Positions 55,174 through 64,000 of a DNA stretch of 64,000 nt are shown in pieces. Every line of letters starts with the position of its first letter. Position 1 is the stretch's first letter. A program made the translations under genes and the position numbers. Source of the stretch: Neoarius graeffei. Taxonomy: Eukaryota; Chordata; Actinopteri; Siluriformes; Ariidae. The DNA is taken from positions 15,759,656 through 15,823,655 of the forward strand of contig NC_083590.1 in the NCBI RefSeq assembly GCF_027579695.1, read 5' to 3'. The notes beneath the pieces were generated by a model. The model worked only from the letters and a program-made list of their open reading frames with translations, ran no database searches and was not told where the DNA came from.

Positions 55174-56522
55174 CAGGGTTCCTACGCAGTATGGAAAAGT
55201 ATGGAATTTGATTTTAGTATTTTCCAGGTCTGGAAAAGTATGGAAAATGGAAATTAGGGTATGGAGAAATATTTGTGTTTCCAGACCTTTGCCGCTACAT
55301 AGTAAAATGAAGCTCAACATTCCGACATTCAGTTGAATTTTGCCAAAGAAATGTGTTGAAATGCGGAGGGAGGGAAACGGGTGTTCTTTTGTACTGGCAT
55401 GCGCTCCGCCACACCCCCTGAACCTGCTTGCTTCTTGCAAGACTTTGGAAAAGACGCAGGAAAAACCCCCTGCTACAAAAGGCCTCTTGAACACGCGTGA
55501 ACACACATCATAGCTCCAGTCAGTGTGAAATGCTTATGGCTTATTTGGCAGTGTTGCCAGAATTTGCTAGAAAAATAAGGCACACGGACCCTGAAAACAA
55601 GCGACCCAAGACAAAAAAAACTGCCAACAAAAATATGAAGGCTGTGTACGCAAACGTACATATAAACAAGTTACAACTCTGAATCACCATCCCCAAAACC
55701 CGCCACTTCTGATTTTTTTTTTAAGCGACAAAAAAGCAAGCCCAAAGCCGCTTATAACAAGAATAGGCAACCCACGTACGTAGATCAACGTAGGCTACGT
55801 TAGGCATAGCCTACCACCAGAGAGAGGAATGTAAACTCAGCAATGGGTAAATGCACGTTTTCTGATGGATGGCTATCCAAACCAGAATACACAGCTTGGC
55901 TGAGAAAAGATCCCAAATGGCAAAGTAAGGCTAAATGCAAGCTTTGTATAAAATCATTTGATATTTCCAACATGGGGGAGGCGGCGATTTTAAGTCACAT
56001 GAAGGGGAAGAAGCACCAGCACTTGGTCACAGCATCATCGTCGAACGTTTCAACTTCTTTTTTTTACTCAGTCGAAAGTGGGGCCAAGAACAACAGAAAC
56101 GCCAAGCAATGCACTCCTTCAGGCAACAAATGATGAACGGTGAGAATTTTATCTTATTATTCTAACAGCTACACTTCTTCAAGTGCGTAGTAAATATTTA
56201 TTGAACATCTATCAGCAAACTTGAGCTCATTCTGGCTAACATTCCCTGGGAAACTATCCAGTGAAAACTGCCCATAAAATAAGTAACACAAGGTTATGTT
56301 GTACAACCCCGATTCCAAAAAAGTTGGGACAAAGTACAAATTGTAAATAAAAACGGAATGCAATAATTTAGAAATCTCAAAAATTGATATTGTATTCACA
56401 ATAGAACATAGACAACATATCAAATGTCGAAAGTGAGACATTTTGAAATTTCATGCCAAATATTGGCTCATTTTAAATTTCATGACAGCAACACATCTCA
56501 AAAAAGTTGGGACAGGGGCAAT

Positions 56523-57542
56523 AGAGATCTTGCAGTCACGTGACCGGAAAGTACACAACCCCCATCTTGTCGGTCAAAAACACCGCTGAATACTGCTGCA
56601 CTCGTGTACAGAATGGATCAATTTCAACCGACGGACTACACGGCTCATTTTTCTAATGAACAGATAACTAGATATATGTCTAAAATAAACGATCTACAGA
56701 TTTGTGACCCTTATGGCTTTCCGGACGGAGTTTTCACGACCGGATGTAGAACTGCCAGCGGAATACCCGGACGTGTATGATTACCTCATTAACTTTCCCT
56801 CGCTGTTCAGTGGTGAAGCACTACGTGCTTATAAATCTCTGCACAGTTATCTCTACAGAAATTCAGGATTTGTCAGCGACTCAGATGTGGCATCTTGTAA
56901 CAAGAAAATAATAATCCTCATTGGATGGGTAAGTTACTTAAGTATTGAGTATAGCACTGACCAGCTGATTATAGAATAGAATAAGGTAATTCCAGTTGTA
57001 ATTCCAAATCGTCCGTCTTGTTTACATGGATCTGGCGTTGGAGAGGTAGAGGCTTGGCAGTGGAGGTTTGAGTGGCTGTTTTCTGAGTTTAGTCAACAGG
57101 CCGGCTCTGCCTGCAGCCTCGCTTTTGCTCCCGGCGCCGCCTCCTTCGCTTTGCTTCCAATAACAATCCACGGAGACCCGCTATCTCGTCCGGAATGTTT
57201 GTTTTTTTTTCTCGTCCGGAATGTTGTGCATGCGATGGAAATCGCTACAAACCGTCATTTTCTGCTGGAAACCAATGTCCAGTAAGTCCATACGGTTGTA
57301 GTGGATATTGAAGTCCGGTACAGACGAACAACACGCAAAAATACACACAAAAAACATAAAAACCGTGCACAGGTAGGGAGAGCTTGTAGCCGCAGCCGTT
57401 GTAGTAGAATTGTATATAATAGGGTTTTCCAGAAGAAAAGGTAGAAGTAGAACCAGAAGTAGAAGGCGGAATATGGCGTTTGACCGACATGATGGCGTCT
57501 GTCACAACCTGGATCGGCTGTGACGTCACATGCAAGATCTCT
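56523..57542 (+). mobile_element. ISL2EU-like element with AT duplication, inside the Tc1
   Basis: The ends AGAGATCTTGCA and its inverse are flanked by AT (56521-56522, 57543-57544); removing it restores the Tc1 5' sequence caataagaggctgg. AT duplication plus the encoded exon fit ISL2EU-type transposons. Confidence 0.75.
56613..56928 (+). pseudogene. ISL2EU-type accessory protein exon (YqaJ-associated family), frameshifted
   Basis: ATG at 56613 encodes MDQFQPTDYTAHFSNEQITR and DPYGFPDGVFTTGC; after a frame change near 56750 it reads VELPAEYPDVYDYLINFPSL, then EALRAYKSLHSYLYRNSGFV, ending at TGG|gtaagt. The YPDVYxYL..P and LRAYKSLxA motifs recall the region upstream of the YqaJ-like nuclease in ISL2EU proteins. 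The nuclease exons are absent, so only the N-terminal exon remains. Confidence 0.6.
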
Positions 57543-57687
57543 ATAAGAGGCTGGAAAAGTTAAAGGTACAAAAAAGGAACAGCTGGAGGGCCAAATTGCA
57601 ACTCATTAGGTCAATTGGCAATAGGTCATTAACATGACTGGGTATAAAAAGAGCATCTTGGAGTGGCAGCGGCTCTCAGAAGTAAAG

Positions 57688-58708
57688 ATGGGAAGAGGAT
57701 CACCAATCCCCCTAATTCTGCGCCGACAAATAGTGGAGCAATATCCGAAAGGAGTTCGACAGTGTAAAATTGCAAAGAGTTTGAACATATCATCATCTAC
57801 AGTGCATAATATCATCAAAAGATTCAGAGAATCAGGAAGAATCTCTGCGTAAGGGTCAAGGCCAGAAAACCATACTGGGTGCCCGTGATCTTTGGGCTCT
57901 TAGACGGCACTGCATCACATACAGGCATGCTCCTGTATTGGAAATCACAAAATGGGCTCAGGAATATTTCCAGAGAACATTATCTGTGAACACAATTCAC
58001 CGTGCCATCCGCCGTTGCCAGCTGAAACTCTATAGTTCCAAGAAGAAGCCGTATCTAAACAGGATCCGGAAGCACAGACGTCTTCTCTGGGCCAAGGCTC
58101 ATTTAAAATGGACTGTGGCAAAGTGGAAAACTGTTCTGTGGTCAGACGAATCAAAATTTGAAGTTCTTTATGGAAATCAGGGACGCCGTGTCATTCGGAC
58201 TAAAGAGGAGAAGGATGACCCAAGTTGTTATCAGTGCTCATTTCAGAAGCCTGCATCTCTGATGGTATGGGGTTGCATTAGTGCGTGTGGCATGGGCAGC
58301 TTACACATCTGGAAAGACACCATCAATGCTGAAAGGTATATCCAGGTTCTAGAGCAACATATGCTCCCATCCAGACGACATCTCTTTCAGGGAAGACCTT
58401 GCATTTTCCAACATGACAATGCCAAACCACATACTGCATCAGTTACAGCATCATGGCTGCCTAGAAGAAGGGTCCAGGTACTGAACTGGCCAGCCTGCAG
58501 TCCAGATCTTTCACCCATAGAAAACGTTTGGTGCATCATAAAACGGAAGATACGACAAAAAAGACCTAAGACAGTTGAGCAACTAGAATCCTACATTAGA
58601 CAAGAATGGGTTAACATTCCTATCCCTAAACTTGAGCAACTTGTCTCCTCAGTCCCCAGACGTTTACAGACTGTTGTAAAGAGAAAAGGGGATGTCTCAC
58701 AGTGGTAA
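57688..58708 (+). pseudogene. Tc1 transposase, complete domains, one frameshift
   Basis: MGRGSPIPLILRRQIVEQYP starts a helix-turn-helix (IAKSLNISSSTVHNIIKRF). A 1-base frame break near 57848 separates it from LRKGQGQKTILGARDLWALR and the remaining protein, which is open to TAA at 58706-58708. The catalytic triad is visible: WSDES, FQHDNAKPHTA and SPDLSPIENVW (Asp to Glu spacing typical of DD34E), ending VVKRKGDVSQW. Apart from the frameshift the domain is complete, the least decayed DNA transposase here. Confidence 0.92.
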
Positions 58709-58930
58709 ACATGGCTTTGTCCCAACTTTTTTGAGATGTGTTGTTGTCATGAAATTTAAAATCACCTAATTTTTCTCTTTAAATGATACATTTTCTCAGT
58801 TTAAACATTTGATATGTCATCTATGTTCTATTCTGAATAAAATATGGAATTTTGAAACTTCCACATCATTGCATTCCGTTTTTATTTACAATTTGTACTT
58901 TGTCCCAACTTTTTTGGAATCGGGGTTGTA

Positions 58931-59599
58931 GATATTATATCGTCATCGCAAGTCGGGATGTGCTCTATCTGCATTGCAGTGGCAACAATGGAGACATATC
59001 AAATAAAGTCAGTTGATTAACAGTTGCTAGCCTCCTAGCCTAACGTTGCCTAGTGTCGTCTTAGCCTAACTAAATACAATGATCTATCGCCACCCACTGG
59101 GGTCAGTGCGTAAGTTCACCTTTCTGTTGGTCACATAGACTGTATACAATAGACTATGGTTGGTCAGAATGAAATTAAGTGAGATAAATGAAGGTTTAAG
59201 TGTACAACATTTGCAAAATTAAATTTTGAATTGGTGAAAAAATAAATGTTATCTATTGGCCTATGTTGCAAGTTGCAATTAGGCTATGAGCACAGAGTAG
59301 TGTTAATATAGGCAAACTCTGAATGTAAAGTTGCAGTGATATTTATATTGTAGCAGTTTATTTAGAAAGGAATTTACAGAAGATATATATGTAATTGTGA
59401 TTATCAAGTATGAGTATGTGACAACACATCATGTAAAAACACCACATTACATAATAACCTGAAAAAATGTAATACATTTTCACTCATGTAATAATATGCA
59501 CATTTTGTAGTGTGTGTGTGTGTGTGTGTGTGTTTTTTAAATATTTGTTGAATGTGAAGGGTTGCAATTGATTATTAACTTGTGTTATTGTTGTATTTT
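58931..59599. other. Rest of the transposase intron
   Basis: AT-rich with a GT microsatellite (59510-59532). No gene is seen. Confidence 0.5.
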
Positions 59600-61714
59600 A
59601 GAGCCACAGCTACATCCTGTAGCTCAATGAGGACCTTTGCGATTGGATGTGAGGTTCTGTCTGCGGAAGTGTTGTGGGTACTTGATGTTATGGAAAAGCA
59701 CGGCTCCTTCAACAGCTGCTCAGGGAAGAGTGACCTTTTTCATCTTATGTTTCCAAACAGCAACGTTGCCTCAAAATTCAGCTGTGGAGATGACAAAGCA
59801 GCTTACTTGACAACCTTTGGTATTGCACCACATTTCTCATCTTTACTTTTGTCCAAAGTTAAATCTGCTACTGACTATGTTTTACTTTTTGATGAGATTT
59901 TGAACCGTCCACTCTGAGCGAAACAGCTTGATGTGCATGTAAGGTTTTGGGATGGAGACTTTGTCAGGTCAAGATACTTGGACTCTTTTTCTTGGGCATG
60001 CATATGCTGCAGACCTCCACTCACAACTAAGGGCCAGCTGCAACAGTGTTGGAATACAGTCTTTTACAGATATCAATGGATGGTCCAAATGTAAATTGGA
60101 AATTGTTTGACACGCTGTCTAAGGACTTGGAAGAGGAGACTGGGTCCAAGCTCCTCAACATAGGGAGTTGTGGGCTACATATACTGCATGATGCATTTCA
60201 AGCTGGCAGCTATGCAACAACTTGGGATGCTCTTAACAGTCTTTATTGGCTTTTTAAGGACTCCCCAGCCAGACGTGAGGATTACACCTCAGTAACAGGT
60301 TCAGCTGTCTTCACCCTGAAATACTGTAAACATAGATGGCTAGAAAATGTTCCAGTCCTTGAAAGAGCCATTACGATATGGCCACAAATTCAGGCATATG
60401 TAGCTGCGGTAAATGCTTCAAAAGTGTCACACCCAAAGAACAAGTCCTTTGAGTCTGTGATGAAGGCTTGCACCGACCCTTTGTTTCTCGTCAGAGCCAA
60501 TATCTTTTTCAATTGCGCAAGAGTGTCATCCTTTCCTTTTAAAATATCAAGCCGATAAGCCTGTGCTGCCTTTCCTGGCTGACGATCTTTTCACCACAGT
60601 GAAGCATCTTCTCCAGAGGTTTGTCACAGATGACACTCTTGAGAGAGTGAACAGCCCCATGAAGCTCGTCTCTGAGGACTTTAAAGATGTAGCAAATCAC
60701 AAGGACACCTCGCGGATCAACATAGGATTTGTTGCAGACAAACTAACAACTGAAAGACATGAAGATTAGAAAAAAAGTTTCTGAGCGAGATGTCTTTTTG
60801 GTCAGAAAAGAAACTAAAGACTTCCTCGTCACAGCAGTGACGAAGCTACTGGAGAAGTGCCCTCTAAGGTACACACTGGTAAGAAACCTTGCATGGCTAG
60901 ATCCACAGAAGATAAGAGAAAAGCCTGACATTTGTGAAAAGCAACTGAGGCAGTGCCTACATGTAATCTCCAGTGCTGGACACGTCCGAGAGAACCGGTG
61001 TGACCAGATCCTTCATCGGTTCAAGGATTTTGTGGTTGTCTGCAAAACGAATGATGATGCCATACAGTGGCCCACTGGTGCCTACTCCAGATTGGACACG
61101 TTTTTTCATGCACTGCTCTCCAAGGAGCCGGGAATGAAAGATCTGTGGACTCTTGTTCAGAAAGTTCTCCTCCTCTCCCACGGTCAGGCCTCAATAGAAA
61201 GAGGATTTTCCATAAATAAGAACATTGTTGTCACAAATATGAGGGAAAGAACAGTGGTGGCTCAGAGGGTCATAGTAGACCACCTCCATTATGTGGGTGG
61301 GGTAGGTAGTGTGACTATGACAAAGGAACTTCTACATTCTGCATCATGTGCAAGGCAACACTACCATGCATTCCTTAATGATGAAAAGAAGGAGGAGGAG
61401 CATGGACAACAAGCACTGAAAAGAAAGGCAGCGCAGGATGAACTGGACCAATTGAAGAGAAAAAGAAAGCAGATTCAGACTAACATAAAAGCACTTCTCA
61501 CATCTGCAGATGAGTTGGCAGTGGAAGCGGAAGCTACTGAGGACATGTCCACCCTGAGCAAATCTAATGCCTTCAGACAAGCAGCGAAAGAAAAAGAGAA
61601 GGAAGTAGAGAAATGTGACAAAGAAATTTTTCTTTTCAATGTAATAAAGAGCTGAGTATTTAGTGTGTGATTTAAGTATGTTTGTGAGTGCATGTGTGAA
61701 TATGTCTGTTAGCA

Positions 61715-62065
61715 TGTTTTCTTATGAAAGATTGTGAGGATTCTGCTCCATCTCCAGTTCCATCACTCAGTTTTCAGTGCTACAGAGATTATTTTTCATT
61801 GTAAGTGACACATCTGTGAGTGCATGAGTGAATGTGTTACCATGTTTTCTTATGAAAGATTATTGTGAGGATTCTGCTCCATCTCTAGTTCCATCACTCA
61901 GTTTTCAGTGCTACAGAGATTATTTTTCATTGTAAGTGACACATCTATGAGTGAATGTGTTACCATGTTTTCTTATGAAAGATTGTGAGGATTCTGCTCC
62001 ATCTCTAGTTCCTTCACTCAGTGTTGACTGCAACGGAGATTATTTTCCATTGTAAGTGACAGAAT
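61715..62065. repeat. Three-copy minisatellite in the 3' UTR
   Basis: A unit of about 120-130 bp (atgttttcttatgaaagatt, then gtgaggattctgctccatct, then tttcattgtaagtgacacat) is repeated three times at about 61714, 61841 and 61962, with the last unit most diverged. Confidence 0.85.
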
Positions 62066-62112
62066 TTTGACTTTTATGCAAGAAAATTGTGCTCATGATC
62101 CAGAGGTTGAAA

Positions 62113-62118
62113 AATAAA
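62113..62118 (+). promoter_or_regulatory. Polyadenylation signal AATAAA
   Basis: Canonical hexamer downstream of the hAT transposase ORF and minisatellite, followed by a GT-rich stretch (tttatgtgattttgtcagag). Confidence 0.4.
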
Positions 62119-62125
62119 TGTCAAC

Positions 62126-62972
62126 AAAGTTCCTTTATGTGATTTTGTCAGAGGTCAGTTTGTGTTTTATTCAATATTTTCCTGGGATGTATTACAAAAA
62201 AGGTGGATAAGTGGCAAACCTGGCTAAGTAAAGCTAGAGGTAGTGGTAAACCTGCAACTAGAGGAGCCTGAAGTCCTCATTCTGTTAACTGAACAATGCT
62301 GTTATTACATTATTATTATAATTACATTACATTTAGTTGTCGCTTTTATCCAAAGCCACTTAGTTATTACAGGGTACAACATGGTTACAACCTGGAGCAA
62401 TGTGGGGTTAAATGCCTTGCTCAAGGGCACTGCAGCCATTACATACTGGTTAGGGTGGCCACGTCTCGGCCACGTCTGCCATCTCTTGGTATGTGGACAA
62501 AATGTGATCTACAGTGGAACTAACACAGGGCCTTCATAAAACACAATAGTAAATACAAAAAATGCCATAATGACTGTTTTCAAATTAGAAGCTTCAGTAA
62601 ACTTCTGTGTGTGCACAACATACAGGTTGTCCCGAAAAAATGTATACACACTTTGAATCATTGTGAAGTAGGTGTTTTATTAAAATTAATTTCATTTTCA
62701 AGGTGTAATAGAATTTACAGACATCGCTTTGTTTTATCACTGCCTGTAACTGATGTTTATAGTCTACACTATGAGACCTGCAACAGTCACTGAAAGTGAA
62801 TGTCCCAAAATACCAAGATCTTACTTTCTGTCGCAACAAGCAGTGTACCCAGTTCATCAAAACTGTGTTCGCCCAGGACTTTCAGCTGACTACAAATCTT
62901 TTTCACCATCTAAAAGATACATGTCATCTCCAATCCTTTCACCCTCAAACCAAATGGAACATTTAGAAAGTC
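62126..62972. other. Decayed interspersed repeats
   Basis: 62320-62450 carries a common teleost repeat motif (cttttatccaaagccactta, then ccttgctcaagggcac). At 62620, acaggttgtcccgaaaaaat resembles a mariner terminus; no matching end was found. Confidence 0.4.
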
Positions 62973-63482
62973 TTGTATGATGTACTCTGGGTCCCTGCAA
63001 ATGGGTGTAGTTTTGAAAACCAGCTGGGACCCAATATGCCTATGCCATTCTCTATTCCTGTGTTGATAAGAAATAGAAAACATAGAGCACATTTAACCCA
63101 GGGGGTGAACCAATCTAATCTCCTTCCTGTTTTAAAACAACATCAGAGTGCACAAGCAGATATTACTTCTAGACTTTCTGTAAAGCTAGCTCTTCTGAAC
63201 GTTAGATCACTTTCAAACAAGTCATTTTTAATTAATGATCTTATCTGCAAACACAATCTTGATTTTTTGCTTCTAACTGAAACTTGGCTGGATCAAGCAA
63301 ATAGTGCTACCACCCTTATTGAAGCAGCTCCCCCAAATTTTAATTTTTTGAATGTTACCCGACAAGGGAAAGGTGGAGGGATCGCAAATATATTCAAAGT
63401 CTCTTTTCAATGTAAACAATCCTCACTTGGTGATTTTACATCCTTTGAACACTTATGTGCACTTGTTACATGCTCTCCTAAC

Positions 63483-63515
<33 letters not shown>

Positions 63516-64000
63516 ATTTATAGGCCTCCGAGACATTCAGCCAAAGTCTTTCTTGAAGAGTTTGGTGAACTGTTGTCAGTCATTTGCTTAGAGTTTGATT
63601 GTCTTATTATATCTAGGGATTTTAACTTGCATGTAGATAATCCTGAAAACACTTATGCCAGAGAACTACTTGCACTTATTGACAACTTCAACCTAGTACA
63701 ACATGTACAGGGGCCGACCCACTCTCGTGGTTATACCCTTGACCTCGTCATCACAAAGGGTCTTACTGTTTCTACTACTGTTGTTGACCTAGCCTTATCT
63801 GATCATTTTTGTGTTTTCTCTGATGTTTCTATGTCTCCTCACATTCAGAACAGCTCAACGACTATAGGTAGGAGAGTCATAAAAGACAACACGTGTTCTC
63901 TTTGAGCAAGCTCTCTCTCAGAACTCAACCAAAATATCAGACTCTGTAGATGATTTACTGGAAATTTTTAATTTAAATATGACCCAAATTATGGATGATA
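62973..64000 (+). pseudogene. L2/CR1-type LINE: endonuclease region, continues past the window
   Basis: The open frame to 63905 encodes an AP-endonuclease: KLALLNVRSLSNKSF, LDFLLLTETWLD (catalytic Glu), TIYRPPRHSAKVF, IISRDFNLHVDNP (Asp/Asn motif, with Arg where Gly is usual), and ALSDHFCVFSDV (SDH motif). A TTA run (63484-63513) adds about ten leucines before TIYRPP. After TGA at 63903 the coding sense continues in another frame (FEQALSQNSTKISDSVDDLL) to the window end. It probably belongs to the same LINE group as 40374-42150. The upstream start is uncertain. Confidence 0.8.

Larger units (their letters stand above)
56304..58928 (+). mobile_element. Tc1/mariner element in the transposase intron
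   Basis: The ends CAACCCCGATTCCAAAAAAG and its inverse are flanked by TA (56302-56303, 58929-58930). This end is typical of a common fish Tc1 group. It encloses a transposase nearly intact on the plus strand and a further element at 56523-57542. Confidence 0.95.
55843..61655 (+). pseudogene. hAT/BED-type transposase, multiple frameshifts
   Basis: Exon 1 (55843 to about 56140) encodes MGKCTFSDGWLSKPEYTAWL and a finger CKLCIKSFDISNMGEAAILSH with C-x2-C and H-x4-H (HMKGKKH), a BED-like zinc finger. A frame change near 56080 leads to donor CG|gtgaga. Exon 2 starts after ttgtattttag (59600) and runs to TGA at 61653. Landmarks are SFNSCSGKSDLFHLMFP, LLFDEILNR (Asp-Glu), ISMDGPNVNWKLFD, SCGLHILHDAF, HRWLENVPVLERA and the C-terminal LSHGQASIERGFSINKN, like the hAT dimerisation region, then a Lys/Glu coiled coil. 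Frame breaks lie near 59917, 60040, 60541 and 60765. No longer functional. Confidence 0.7.
55174..62125 (+). mobile_element. hAT-like element with BED-finger transposase gene
   Basis: The left end CAGGGTTCCTACGCAGTATG with TATGGAAAAG repeats belongs to a hAT-type family whose ends read CAGGGTTCCCACG. The transposase gene follows in two exons separated by an intron that acquired a Tc1 element. AATAAA at 62113-62118 probably ends its transcript. I could not find the matching right terminus, so the right border is approximate or the end is lost. Confidence 0.6.

Noticed and set aside
1..64000. CRISPR array, prokaryotic operon, tRNA or rRNA genes
   Set aside because: No direct repeat-spacer pattern, no ribosome-binding-site operon logic, and the only tRNA-like sequences are SINE heads; the window is plainly vertebrate.

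Overview
The window is eukaryotic and vertebrate. It has introns with GT/AG borders, long AT-rich introns, dinucleotide microsatellites and a dense load of DNA transposons and LINEs. It is almost certainly a teleost fish. The evidence is a FISNA-NACHT-LRR gene of the expanded fish NLRC3-like (NLR-C) family, six copies of one V-SINE-like tRNA-derived SINE, and Tc1, hAT, PIF/Harbinger, ISL2EU-like, L1 and L2/CR1-type elements typical of fish. The SINE tail (gataatgagatgagat) recalls otophysan fish such as catfish, but that is a weak guess.

Layout. 1-2835: a possible terminal exon and 3' UTR of an unidentified gene. 2836-10345: a graveyard holding a SINE, a fold-back Tc1, LINE fragments and a hAT derivative. 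10346-44764: one NLRC3-like gene on the plus strand, read here as twelve exons. These are an N-terminal exon, two near-identical 117-bp exons, a 54-bp exon, a 1,767-bp FISNA-NACHT exon, six LRR exons of 195 or 174 bp and a tiny terminal exon. All junctions are phase 2 and the conceptual product is 1,059 aa, but one TGA codon (13879-13881) cuts it inside the NACHT region. The LRR exons arose by local duplication, and later insertions can be timed against the duplicates.

The NLR introns hold the largest structures: a 3.2-kb fold-back element (17129-20305), a hAT with a SINE inside (27164-28771), and an 11.9-kb L1 locus (30925-42872) with a perfect 15-bp target duplication. Into that L1 went a SINE, an L2/CR1-type LINE and a 4.2-kb DNA element with 12-bp termini and 6-bp target duplication. 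The 4.2-kb element contains a Tc1, which contains a THAP-encoding TIR element.

45083-52789 is gene-poor, with a deleted Tc1, degenerate tandem arrays and a 1,442-bp LTR-like block. 52790-55173 holds three exons of an unrecognised acidic protein, hit by one hAT in exon 1 (exact 8-bp duplication) and a second hAT-like element in exon 3. The second one (55174 to about 62.1 kb) carries a frameshifted BED-finger transposase gene, whose intron holds a Tc1 with an ISL2EU-like element inside. The window ends inside an L2/CR1-type LINE endonuclease region.

Nothing here functions as an operon. The likely host genes are the NLR receptor, the acidic-protein exons and the exon at 263. Exon structures, domains and target duplications were read by eye; no alignment or database search was run.
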